Made by a program: the position numbers and the translations under genes | The notes under the pieces: model-generated | The model's database searches: none | Seen by the model: the letters and a program-made list of their open reading frames with translations, nothing else | What the model was told of the DNA's origin: nothing | Origin: Roseivivax isoporae LMG 25204 | Lineage (GTDB): Bacteria; Pseudomonadota; Alphaproteobacteria; Rhodobacterales; Rhodobacteraceae | DNA: 64,000 nucleotides | Direction of reading: 5' to 3' | NCBI RefSeq assembly: GCF_000521865.1 | Contig: NZ_JAME01000019.1 | Location: forward strand, 28,538-92,537 | In this document: piece by piece, positions 29,350 through 37,652 of the stretch | Position numbering within the stretch: position 1 is the stretch's first letter | Layout: every line of letters starts with the position of its first letter

Positions 29350-30675
29350 TCAGGCGGCGAGTGCCGTGTCGATCGCGCGGCCGAGCTTGTCCGTGAGTTC
29401 CCCGATCTGGTCGTCCGAGATGATGAAGGGCGGCGCGAGCAGCACGTGGTCGCCGAGCCGCCCGTCGATGGTGCCGGACATGGGATAGCAGATCAGCCCC
29501 GCCTCGAAGGCCGCGGCCTTGATGCGCGCGGCGAGCCGCCGCGCGGGATCGAACGGCGCCTTGGTCGCGCGGTCCGCCACGAGCTCGAGCCCGAGAAAGA
29601 GCCCCCGGCCGCGGATGTCGCCCACGTGCGGATGCTGGCCGAAGACCGCGTCAAGCGCCTCGCGCAGCGCCGCGCCCTGCGCGGCCGACCGCGCCACGAG
29701 CCCCCGCTCGAGGATCGCCGAGACCACGGCATGGCCCGCCGCCGCCGCGGTCGGGTGACCCACATAGGTATGCCCGTGCTGGAAGAAGCCCGAGCCCTCC
29801 GCGATGGCGTCGTAGATCCGCCCCGTGCAGAGCATGGCGCCGATCGGCTGGTAGCCCGCGCCGAGCCCCTTGGCGATGCAGAGGATGTCCGGCGCGACCC
29901 CGTCCTGCTCGCACGCAAAGAGGCTGCCGGTGCGGCCCATGCCGCACATCACCTCGTCGAGGATCATCAGGATGCCGTGGCGGTCGCAGATCTCGCGGAT
30001 GCGCCGGAAGTAGCCCGGCACCGCGGGCACCGCGCCCGCCGTGGCGCCCACCACCGGCTCGGCCATGAAGGCCATGACGGTCTCGGGACCCAGCCTCTCG
30101 AGCTCCGCCTCGAGCGCGTCGGCGGCGCGCAGGGCGTAGTCCTCGACGCTCTCGCCCTCCGCCCGCAGGCGGTACTCGTAGCAGGGATCGATGTGGCGTA
30201 CGTCGAGGAGGAGCGGCCCGAACTGCTGGCGGCGCCACGCGTTGCCGCCCGCCGACAGGGCGCCGATCGTGTTGCCGTGATAGCTCTGCCGGCGCGCGAC
30301 GAGCCGCCCGCGCTGCGGCTGGCCGGTCTCGACGAAGTATTGCCGCGCGAGCTTGATCGCGGCCTCGGTCGCCTCGGAGCCGCCCGAGACCAGGTAGACC
30401 CGGTCGAGATCGCCGGGCGCGTGCGCGATCAGGAGGTCTGCCAAGCGTTCGGCGGGCTCGGAAGTGAAGAAGCCCGTATGCGCGAAGGCGAGGCTGTCGA
30501 GCTGCGCCTTGACCGCGTCGATCACCGTGCGGTCGCCGTGGCCGAGGCAGCTGACCGCCGCCCCGCCCGAGGCGTCGAGATAGGCCTTGCCCGCGGCGTC
30601 GTGCAGGTAGCACCCCGCGCCCCCGGTGGCGACGGGTGGCGCGGACTTCGCGTGGCGCGGAAAGATGTGGGACAT
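29350..30675 (-). CDS. Class III (omega-) aminotransferase
   Basis: This 441-residue PLP enzyme has VSGGSEATEAAIKLARQYF, SYHGNT, a central EPVVGATAGAVP and ILDEVMCGMGRTGSLFA (Asp binding the cofactor), and the Schiff-base Lys in CIAKGLGAGYQPIGA. The C-terminal half has HGHTYVGHPTAAAAG. This is the aspartate-aminotransferase-family group that includes omega-amino acid:pyruvate, putrescine and taurine transaminases. With the decarboxylase, amidase and C45 hydrolase upstream, a diamine or omega-amino acid substrate is plausible. It follows the C45 gene after 159 bases, so it may have its own promoter. Confidence 0.88.
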   Translation of the reverse strand: MSHIFPRHAKSAPPVATGGAGCYLHDAAGKAYLDASGGAAVSCLGHGDRTVIDAVKAQLDSLAFAHTGFFTSEPAERLADLLIAHAPGDLDRVYLVSGGSEATEAAIKLARQYFVETGQPQRGRLVARRQSYHGNTIGALSAGGNAWRRQQFGPLLLDVRHIDPCYEYRLRAEGESVEDYALRAADALEAELERLGPETVMAFMAEPVVGATAGAVPAVPGYFRRIREICDRHGILMILDEVMCGMGRTGSLFACEQDGVAPDILCIAKGLGAGYQPIGAMLCTGRIYDAIAEGSGFFQHGHTYVGHPTAAAAGHAVVSAILERGLVARSAAQGAALREALDAVFGQHPHVGDIRGRGLFLGLELVADRATKAPFDPARRLAARIKAAAFEAGLICYPMSGTIDGRLGDHVLLAPPFIISDDQIGELTDKLGRAIDTALAA

Positions 30676-30779
30676 GGGTTAAGGGTTCCGGGTCAGGGGA
30701 CCGCCCCAGTCTAGGCGGCCGGCGCGCCGGTGGGAACCTCTCCCGCGCGCCCGGCCGGCGCGCCCGCGGCGGGTGCGGG

Positions 30780-30813
30780 AGCCTCCGGCGGGGATATTTC
30801 GGCCAAGAAGAAG
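30780..30813. repeat. Candidate Rhodobacterales-type intergenic repeat
   Basis: The gap between the C45 gene end and the aminotransferase start holds GCCTCCGGCGGGGATATTT (30781-30799) followed by CGGCCAAGAAGAAG. From memory, near-identical sequences recur after genes in many Rhodobacterales genomes; this is recall, not a search. It can form a small CCTC/GGGG hairpin followed by AUAUUU. Only one copy is present in the window. Confidence 0.45.
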
Positions 30814-30834
30814 CCCGGACGGCGCGCCCGGGGA

Positions 30835-31809
30835 TCAGGCGGCGCCCGGCACCTCGACGAGGCGGACGCCCTCCTCGAAGCGGGCGAGGCTCTGGCTCCA
30901 GACGGTGCCGGGCCAGCGCACCTCCATCTGCCCTTTCCGCGGCCGGTAGACGGCGGTGTAGAGCGTGCCGAAGCCGTGCGCGAAGGCGGTGGAATAAAGC
31001 GGCGGCTTGAGGAAGGCGCGCACGAACCTGTCCTCGGGGTCGCGGTGCAGGGTCAGACGCTGCAGCAGGAAGCGCTCGCGCTCGACCGTGGCGGTGAAGC
31101 GCGCGTGGCTCACCCATTCCACGTTCTCCTGGTGGTTCGTGGCGACCGCCGCGTGGGTCACGATGGTCGGGCGGTCGGGGGCCATCATCGCCGTGAGGTA
31201 GCGCCGCTTGCGGTCGAGGACGGTGACGTTGTAGCTCATGTGGGTCGGAAGGCGCGCCAGCGCCGCGCCCGCCTCCTCGGCGGTCGTGCAGGTCTGCAGC
31301 ACGTAGCGCAGGATCACCGGCACGCCGAAGCCCTGCCCCACGATCCGCCGCCCGCCGAAGGTGAGCGAGATCGCGAGGCCCGCATCGTTCATCCCGTCGA
31401 CGAGGCCCCAGAGCCCGTCCGAGACGCCCACCACCGTGCGGCCCTGCCAGCGCGTGCGCAGGATCAGGCTGTCGAAGGCATCCGGGGCGTAGTCGTAGTT
31501 CCGGACCATGACCGGCTCGCGTCCCGGCCAGATCGCCTGGCTGCAGCCCGAGAGGTAGGGCGGCGGCGTGTGGAAGGACAGGAACCGCGCCGCCTGGTCG
31601 CCGCCGCCCGCAAGTTCGCAGAGCTCCTCCCAGAGCGGGACGATCTCGGGCATGTGGGCCGCGAGCGCGCGGCGGCTCTCGAGGTAGGAGGGACGCGCGG
31701 CGTCCCCCTCCTTCAGCCACCAGCGGCGGTAGCCCGGCCAGTATTCGTGGAAGAGCGCCGCCCATTTCGGGCCCGGCGCGTCCTCCGAGATCGCACGCCA
31801 GAGCGGCAT
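30835..31809 (-). CDS. C45-family autoproteolytic acyltransferase/hydrolase
   Basis: This 324-residue protein belongs to the C45 (acyl-CoA:6-APA acyltransferase-like) N-terminal-nucleophile family. The Gly-Cys pair at residues 88-89 (YLSGCSQ) is where such precursors cleave themselves to expose Cys89 as nucleophile. It is followed by the expected PVMVRNYDYAP and later by a catalytic-region NVTVLD and VATNHQ (Asn-His). It would hydrolyse or transfer an amide bond on a small acylated amine or amino acid. No signal peptide is present, so it acts in the cytoplasm. It sits 71 bases after the ATP-grasp gene, and the pairing suggests it removes a group the ligase adds. Confidence 0.85.
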   Translation of the reverse strand: MPLWRAISEDAPGPKWAALFHEYWPGYRRWWLKEGDAARPSYLESRRALAAHMPEIVPLWEELCELAGGGDQAARFLSFHTPPPYLSGCSQAIWPGREPVMVRNYDYAPDAFDSLILRTRWQGRTVVGVSDGLWGLVDGMNDAGLAISLTFGGRRIVGQGFGVPVILRYVLQTCTTAEEAGAALARLPTHMSYNVTVLDRKRRYLTAMMAPDRPTIVTHAAVATNHQENVEWVSHARFTATVERERFLLQRLTLHRDPEDRFVRAFLKPPLYSTAFAHGFGTLYTAVYRPRKGQMEVRWPGTVWSQSLARFEEGVRLVEVPGAA

Positions 31810-31880
31810 GGGAACCCTTTCGCTTTTGTGCGGACGGACCGGCCCCGGGCGGCGCGGCAGGCCGCCCGGGCGCGCGCCCG

Positions 31881-33341
31881 TCACATGATCTTGAAGGCCG
31901 GGTCGGCCAGCGCCGGGCCCGCCTGCGCCACCGGCAGCGCCTTGCCGGAGACCTGGCTCTTGATGCCGTGGATCCACTTCTTGGCGCGCTCGTTGAGCTG
32001 GAAGCCCTTGGTCATGGACCGCCCCCGCGTCACGAGGATGCCGAGATCGGCGCCCTCGTAGCGGTAGTCGCCGGGGCGGATGATGCGCAGGAAGAACGCC
32101 TCGTTCTCGCTCTCGACCGCGCGGCGGTGGTAGTCGAAGCGGTCGAACACCACGCGGCCGTCCTCGAGCATCCGGTAGATGCCGGTCTCGGGCGCCGCGG
32201 TGCAGATGTCCACGCTGTCGTCGGTGTGCTTGATCACCATCTGCGACCACGAATCGATGTTGTCCGGGTCGGCCCAGCGTGCGTTCAGCTCGTCCACGTC
32301 GAGGCTGAACTTCTTCTTCGAGAACTCGAGCAGGTGGAACAGGAAGAGCGGCGCGTCCGCATGCGCGAAGGCCGCGTGGTTCGTCATCGACGAGGCGCCG
32401 GTGATGCGCGGGTTGAGCTCGCCGAGCCAGAGGTCGCCGGTCTTCTTGTCGATGAGGAAGTCGAGCTCGAAATAGCCGCGGTAGCCCTCCTTGCGGAGCT
32501 GCTCGCCGAACTTGAAGGTGAGATCGCGGGCCTGTTCGCGCACCTTCGGCGGGAAGGCGGTCGAGAGGATCTCGTTGCCGCACCAGCCGCCGCGATAGGG
32601 CGTGAGATCCTTGAACCCCACGAGCTCGGTCATCAGCGGGCCGACGATCGTGCCTTCGCTGGTGGCGCAGGCCTCGATCGCCGAGCCGCGGCAGTCGATG
32701 CGCTTCATCACCTTGATCTCGCCCTGCCCCACGATCTCGTGCTCGTGGCGTCGGAAATCGGCCTCGGAGCGGATGAAGAACGTGGTGTGCCCGCTGTCGC
32801 CGAAGGCCGATTGCAGCACGAGGTCGTAGCCGATCCCGGCCTTCTCTGAGACCGATTTCAGGTGCGCGTAATCCCTGATCTCGGACAGGGTGTTCGGCAC
32901 CGAGGGCACGCCCGCCTTGTTGCCCACGCGCACGGTCTCGATCTTGTTGTCCATCTTCTGGCGCAGCTTGGCGCGCGGGAACCAGACCTCGGCGCCGAGC
33001 TCGCGCGACAGCCGCTCGGTCTCCTCGTCGAACATGAGGAAGACGAACTTGGGCTTGCCGCCGCGCCGCTTGATGAAGTCGATCACCTCCTTGTGCTGCA
33101 GGAGGTAGTTGTTGATGTCCTCGATCGACTGGAACTCCGCATGCGGCTGCTCGGAGGGGCAGAACACGTTCGGATGCTTGCCGTCATAGCAGTCGATGTA
33201 GCAGATGTACTTGAAGTTCTTGGCCCATTCGTCGAGCCCCAGCAGGTTGAAGTTGGTCGCGGAGATGAAATAGATCGGGTCCTCGTTCCGGTGGAAGAAG
33301 CGCCGGATTTCCGAGATGTTGCGAAGCTCTTTGGCGGCCAT
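31881..33341 (-). CDS. ATP-grasp carboxylate-amine ligase-like protein
   Basis: This 486-residue protein has the ATP-grasp layout: an N-terminal nucleotide-like domain (about 1-125), KMDNKIETVRVGNKAGVPSVP leading the central ATP-binding lobe, DLVLQSAFGDSGHTTFF (flexible glycine loop), and GYFELDFLIDKKTGDLWLGELNPRITGASSM, with the Glu/Asn residues that bind Mg-ATP. Such genes are often labelled biotin carboxylase, but there is no biotin-enzyme partner here. The C-terminal extension (about 380-486) is unusual. It likely joins an amino acid to an amine through an acyl phosphate. It follows the decarboxylase by 21 bases, so the two are co-transcribed. Confidence 0.82.
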   Translation of the reverse strand: MAAKELRNISEIRRFFHRNEDPIYFISATNFNLLGLDEWAKNFKYICYIDCYDGKHPNVFCPSEQPHAEFQSIEDINNYLLQHKEVIDFIKRRGGKPKFVFLMFDEETERLSRELGAEVWFPRAKLRQKMDNKIETVRVGNKAGVPSVPNTLSEIRDYAHLKSVSEKAGIGYDLVLQSAFGDSGHTTFFIRSEADFRRHEHEIVGQGEIKVMKRIDCRGSAIEACATSEGTIVGPLMTELVGFKDLTPYRGGWCGNEILSTAFPPKVREQARDLTFKFGEQLRKEGYRGYFELDFLIDKKTGDLWLGELNPRITGASSMTNHAAFAHADAPLFLFHLLEFSKKKFSLDVDELNARWADPDNIDSWSQMVIKHTDDSVDICTAAPETGIYRMLEDGRVVFDRFDYHRRAVESENEAFFLRIIRPGDYRYEGADLGILVTRGRSMTKGFQLNERAKKWIHGIKSQVSGKALPVAQAGPALADPAFKIM

Positions 33342-33362
33342 GGTGCTGTCGTCTCCCTGTTG

Positions 33363-36101
33363 TCATTCCGCTGCGTGGGACAGTTTCGTTCCGGACAGGC
33401 GGTCGAGCGCCTCGGTCGTGAAGACCCTGAGGCCGAGATCCGGCCGGTAGCCGTGGATCTCGTTCACGTCGAGCGCGCGCATGAAGGCGAGGATCTCGCG
33501 GCTGATCACCTGTCCCGGCACGAGGATCGGGAAGCCCGGCGGATAGGGAATGATGAAGGAGGCCGAGACCACCTCCTCTCCCGCGTCGAGCGCCGCCTTG
33601 AGCGATCCGTCGAGTTCGAGGTAGTCGCAGTTCCCCTCGTCGTAGGCGAGGAAGAAGGCCGAGCGGATGTCGCCCTCGGGCGTCTCGCTGTCGGCCCGGA
33701 AGGCGTCGTGGAACCGCGAGAAGTCCGGTAGCGGCGGCAGGTCCTCCATCAGGCCCTTGACCCGCCGCTCGAAGGCGCGGCGCTCCATCTTGCTGGCGTC
33801 GTCGATCAGGTCGTCGAGACCCTTGGCGATCTCGACCAGCACCTCGATCAGGTAGGCGACCGAGGACCGCGTGGTGCCGATGTTCGTCATGAACAGCACC
33901 GTGTTGCGCGAGGTCTTGTTGATCTGGATGCCGTACTTGTCCATCAGGATCTGGGTCTTGAACGTGTCGCCGTCCCAGCCCGTGCCGCCCACGGCGAGCG
34001 TCACGCGCGTCGCGTCGAGAACGAACTCGTCGCGGTCCCAGGCGTCCCAGATCTCGGCCCAACCCTCGTCGGCGGAGTAATAGGCCTGCACGCCGCTCTC
34101 GCGGTACTCCTCGGGCACCATGTCGCCCACGGTCAGCACCTTGAAGTACTTCTGCAGGAGCGGGTGGGTGCCGATGGCGCGCCGCATCGCCATCGCCGCC
34201 TCGATCTGGCGCTGCACGAACTCGAAGCCCTCGAGCTCGACCTGCCGGCGGCCCACGTCGAGCGACGCGATGATCTGGTAGTTGGGCGAGGTCGAGGTGT
34301 GGGTCATGTAGGCTTCGTGGAAGCTCTGCTCGACCTCTCCCTTGAAGTCCTGGTCGTTGACGTGGATCATCGATCCCTGCCGGAGCGAGGTCAGGGTCTT
34401 GTGCGTCGACTGCGTGGCGTAGGCCCGGACCCGCGCCGACGGCGGCGGCAGGAGCCGGGTGTTCATCAGCGTCTCGGTGTCCGCGTCCTTCAGGACCGCC
34501 TGCTGCGCCTCGTAGGCATGGCGGTGCTCGTCCGACCGCAGCCGCACGCGCAGCTCGTTCGCGGCGTTCATCGCCGTGCGGTGCCGGTAGGTCGGGTTGA
34601 AGCGCGCGAAGGCGAACCACGCCTCGTCCCAGAGGAACACCAGGTCCGGCTTGATCGCCAGGCACTCCTCCATGATCCGCTCGACGTTGTAGACGATGCC
34701 GTCGAAGGTGCAGTTCGTCAGCAGCAGCATCCGCACGCGGTCGAGCTTGCCCGCGGCCTTCAGCTCCAGCAGGCGGTGCTTGATCTCGCGGATCGGGACG
34801 GCACCGTACATCGAGTATTCGTTGAGCGGATAGCTGTCGAGGTAGCTGACCTGCGCCCCCGCCAGCACCATCCCGTAATGGTGCGACTTGTGGCAGTCGC
34901 GGTCGACGAGCACGATGTCGTTCGGCCGCACCAGCGCCTGCACCACGATCTTGTTGCAGGTGGACGTGCCGTTCGTGGCAAAGAACGTCTGCTTGGACCC
35001 GAAGGCCCGCGCCGCCAGTTCCTGCGCCTGCTTGATCGGTCCGTGCGGCTCGAGCAGCGAGTCGAGCCCGCCCGAGGTCGCGGAGGTCTCGGCAAGGAAG
35101 ATGTTCGGCCCGTAGAACGCGCCCATGTCTTGGATCCAGTGCGAGCGCGTGATCGACTTGCCCCGGCTGATCGGCATGGCGTGGAAGACGCCGGTCGGCT
35201 GCTTGGAATATTCCGTCAGCGCGGTGAAGAACGGCGTCTTGTAGCGCGCCTGCACGCCCCTGAGGATGTTCAGGTGCAGCTCCATGAAGTCTTCCTGGTT
35301 GTAGAAGACGCGCCGGCAGATGCCGAGGTCGAGCCCCGCGATGTCCTCGACCGAGCGCTCGGTCACGAGGTAGGCGTCGAGTTCGGGGCGGACGCGCGCG
35401 ATCAGGCGGCAGAGCTCGGGCCCGTAATTGTGCGGATCGACGTCCTCGAGCGCCTCCTGCCCGCCCGCGCCGGCGAGGTAGCGCTTCAGCAGCGGCATGT
35501 TGAACTTGGATTTCAGGGTGAGGCCCGGCCGCACCACGATGGCCTGGATGTTGTGGTTGAACAGGACGCCCATCAGCGCGTCCTCGAGGCTCGGCACCAC
35601 CACCGCCTCGTAGAGGAACGGATCCTCGGGCCGGCGCATGCGCGCCACGTTCGACTTCAGCCACCGCTCCTGGTGCTCGTTCACCTGGTCGACGATCAGC
35701 ACCTCGAAATAGGGCTTGGTCAGCGCGCGTGCCTCGGGCGACAGCATCGCCTCGTCGTCGTTGTCGTCGGGCTCCATCGAGTCGCGGTCGAGCGGGATGT
35801 GACGGCGGCGATAGGCGCCGCTGGTCAGCGCGCGCAGGATCCGGTGGGTGGTGTAGGACAGGTCCTCGTAACTGCCGTGCTCGAACTGCCGGCGCATGTA
35901 CTCGAACGCCGTCATGCCCGGGAACGCCCAGTAGGGCTCGATCATCGACAGGGAATCGAGCAGCGCCTGCGTTCTCTCGCGCAGCTTGATCATCTGGCGC
36001 TCGGTGCCGCCGCGGGTCAGCGCGTCGGTGGCCTCGCGCAGCGCCGACCACCGGTCCGACCGCAGCTGGATCGCGGAGTAGTATTCGTTGACGGATTCCA
36101 T
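33363..36101 (-). CDS. Orn/Lys/Arg-type PLP decarboxylase, long form
   Basis: This 912-residue fold-type I decarboxylase carries the Schiff-base Lys568 in YATQSTHKTLTSL, the cofactor Asp in FLWDEAWFAF (Asp492) and the upstream TNGTSTCNKIV and DRDCHKSHHYG. Biosynthetic and acid-inducible relatives have about 715-755 residues. Here the extra length lies mostly in an N-terminal region of about 260 residues that does not match the usual wing domain. It would decarboxylate a basic amino acid to a diamine or agmatine, but the substrate cannot be assigned. GAGGGAGGG precedes the ATG. It lies between the nitrilase-like and ATP-grasp genes in one orientation. Confidence 0.88.
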   Translation of the reverse strand: MESVNEYYSAIQLRSDRWSALREATDALTRGGTERQMIKLRERTQALLDSLSMIEPYWAFPGMTAFEYMRRQFEHGSYEDLSYTTHRILRALTSGAYRRRHIPLDRDSMEPDDNDDEAMLSPEARALTKPYFEVLIVDQVNEHQERWLKSNVARMRRPEDPFLYEAVVVPSLEDALMGVLFNHNIQAIVVRPGLTLKSKFNMPLLKRYLAGAGGQEALEDVDPHNYGPELCRLIARVRPELDAYLVTERSVEDIAGLDLGICRRVFYNQEDFMELHLNILRGVQARYKTPFFTALTEYSKQPTGVFHAMPISRGKSITRSHWIQDMGAFYGPNIFLAETSATSGGLDSLLEPHGPIKQAQELAARAFGSKQTFFATNGTSTCNKIVVQALVRPNDIVLVDRDCHKSHHYGMVLAGAQVSYLDSYPLNEYSMYGAVPIREIKHRLLELKAAGKLDRVRMLLLTNCTFDGIVYNVERIMEECLAIKPDLVFLWDEAWFAFARFNPTYRHRTAMNAANELRVRLRSDEHRHAYEAQQAVLKDADTETLMNTRLLPPPSARVRAYATQSTHKTLTSLRQGSMIHVNDQDFKGEVEQSFHEAYMTHTSTSPNYQIIASLDVGRRQVELEGFEFVQRQIEAAMAMRRAIGTHPLLQKYFKVLTVGDMVPEEYRESGVQAYYSADEGWAEIWDAWDRDEFVLDATRVTLAVGGTGWDGDTFKTQILMDKYGIQINKTSRNTVLFMTNIGTTRSSVAYLIEVLVEIAKGLDDLIDDASKMERRAFERRVKGLMEDLPPLPDFSRFHDAFRADSETPEGDIRSAFFLAYDEGNCDYLELDGSLKAALDAGEEVVSASFIIPYPPGFPILVPGQVISREILAFMRALDVNEIHGYRPDLGLRVFTTEALDRLSGTKLSHAAE

Positions 36102-36154
36102 CGTCAGCCCTCCCTCGTTCGGGGCCGACGATCGTGCAGGCGTCAGCCTGACCG

Positions 36155-37138
36155 TCAGCCGTTATGCGTGCCGCCCCCCATGCCGCCGGCATGATGAGCG
36201 GAGTAGAACCCGTTCGGCCCGCTGTCCGCGGGCGTCTGGTCGGCGGCGGCCTCGACATCGACGCGCGGCAGGCCGCGGCGCGACCCCTGCTGCGGCATCT
36301 CGAGCGGCCCGAGCGTGTGCAGGTAGGCGTCCGTGCCGGACGACCGGTCGTAAACCGGGAAATCGTTCGACCGGTCGCGGAAGCTCTTCAGCACCTGGCC
36401 GAGGCCCTTCATGCCCGTCTCGCGCTGGCGGCGCACCACGGCGAGGTCGACCTCGATGGGGAACATGTCCTCCTGCCCCGCCGACTGGTGCAGCACCGTG
36501 GAGGAGGGGTCGACCACGCAGGACTTGCCCACACCGCCCGCGCCGAGCCCGTTCACGTCGAAGACGTAGCACTGGAACTGCGCCGCGGTGGCCCGCGCGA
36601 TGGCAAGCTCCGCGTCGCGGTCGGTGGTGCCGGTCAGGACCGGGTGCAGCAGCACCTCGGCGCCCATGGCGGTCAGCTGGCGCGTGGTTTCCGGGAACCA
36701 GATGTCGTAGCAGATCGACAGGCCGAAGCGGCCCACCTCGGGCACGTCGAACACGCAGAAATCGGTACCCGCGGTCACGCCCTGCTCGTAGGGCCGGAAC
36801 GGGAACATCTTGGAGTAGCGCGCGACGACCTCGCCTTCGGGATCGATGACGATCGCGGTGTTGCGCACGAGCCCGGTCTCGTCCTTCAGGAACATCGACC
36901 CCGGCACCAGCCACACCCGGTTGCGGCGCGCGGCCTCGCGGAACCGCTCGATCGTCTCGTTCTCGGGTGGCAGCGCGAACTTGTCGAGCGGCCCGAAGGG
37001 AGCGAGCTCCGAGAACAGGACCATCTGGGTCCACGGGAACCGCGCTAGGCACACGTCCAGCCGGTGGATCATGCCGTCCACGTTGGACTGCAACGGGTTC
37101 ACGTATTGCTGGATGCCAGCGATTGCGAATGGGGTCAT
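36155..37138 (-). CDS. Nitrilase-superfamily carbon-nitrogen hydrolase
   Basis: This 327-residue protein shows the Glu-Lys-Cys triad of the superfamily: Glu44 in LFSELAPFG, Lys110 in YSKMFPF and Cys143 in GLSICYDIWFPE. Members hydrolyse amides such as N-carbamoylputrescine, or nitriles. Here it is 53 bases upstream of the decarboxylase, so an amide of a polyamine or amino acid is a reasonable substrate. The last 60 residues, ending HAGGMGGGTHNG, are beyond the usual domain. AGGAG is ten bases before the start. Confidence 0.88.
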   Translation of the reverse strand: MTPFAIAGIQQYVNPLQSNVDGMIHRLDVCLARFPWTQMVLFSELAPFGPLDKFALPPENETIERFREAARRNRVWLVPGSMFLKDETGLVRNTAIVIDPEGEVVARYSKMFPFRPYEQGVTAGTDFCVFDVPEVGRFGLSICYDIWFPETTRQLTAMGAEVLLHPVLTGTTDRDAELAIARATAAQFQCYVFDVNGLGAGGVGKSCVVDPSSTVLHQSAGQEDMFPIEVDLAVVRRQRETGMKGLGQVLKSFRDRSNDFPVYDRSSGTDAYLHTLGPLEMPQQGSRRGLPRVDVEAAADQTPADSGPNGFYSAHHAGGMGGGTHNG

Positions 37139-37209
37139 GCGAAGAGATCTCCTGAACCGATGCCGCGCGGGAGGGAGAGGCCCCGCGAGCTTCGTTCGAT
37201 TCGCATCTC

Positions 37210-37641
37210 TTACGCCCTAACGACCAGGACCGAAACAGGCGATCTGCGCACCACCTTGTCGGCATTCGAGCCGAGCAGGAAGTCCCGCGTCCGGTCCGGG
37301 TCGTGGCTCGCCATCACGATCAGGTCGGCCGCATGCGCCGCCGCCGCCTCGATGATCCGGTCGTAGACCCGGCCGAGCGCCACGTGCTGCTCGTGGGGTA
37401 TCTCGGCGGGCAGTTCCGCCCGCGCGAGAATGTCGAGCTTGCCCTTGGCCGATTGCAGGGCGCGCTCCTCGTAGCGCTCGGGGAAGAAGCCCTCGACCAG
37501 CGGCATCCCCATGTCTGGGACGACCGCGAGGAGGTGCAGCGTCCCGCCCGAAAAACGGGCGAGTTCCACCGCCTGCGGCAGCGCCGCCTTCCACGACGCG
37601 TCCGCGGTCAGGTCGACGGGAACGAGGATGTTTCTGTACAT
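37210..37641 (-). CDS. Universal stress protein (UspA family)
   Basis: This 143-residue protein starts MYRNILVPVDLT and ends ADKVVRRSPVSVLVVRA. It has the ATP-binding signature GSNADKVVRRS (variant of G-2x-G-9x-GS). It is probably a small ATP-binding regulator. It lies 11 bases downstream of the fused TRAP permease, a common arrangement in which USP proteins (TeaD in Halomonas is the studied case) modulate TRAP transport. Confidence 0.9.
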   Translation of the reverse strand: MYRNILVPVDLTADASWKAALPQAVELARFSGGTLHLLAVVPDMGMPLVEGFFPERYEERALQSAKGKLDILARAELPAEIPHEQHVALGRVYDRIIEAAAAHAADLIVMASHDPDRTRDFLLGSNADKVVRRSPVSVLVVRA

Positions 37642-37652
37642 GTCCCCGTCCC

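Noticed and set aside
31881..33341. Biotin carboxylase
   Set aside because: The ATP-grasp fold is present, but there is no biotin carrier or carboxyltransferase gene nearby and the surrounding enzymes suggest an amino acid ligase instead.
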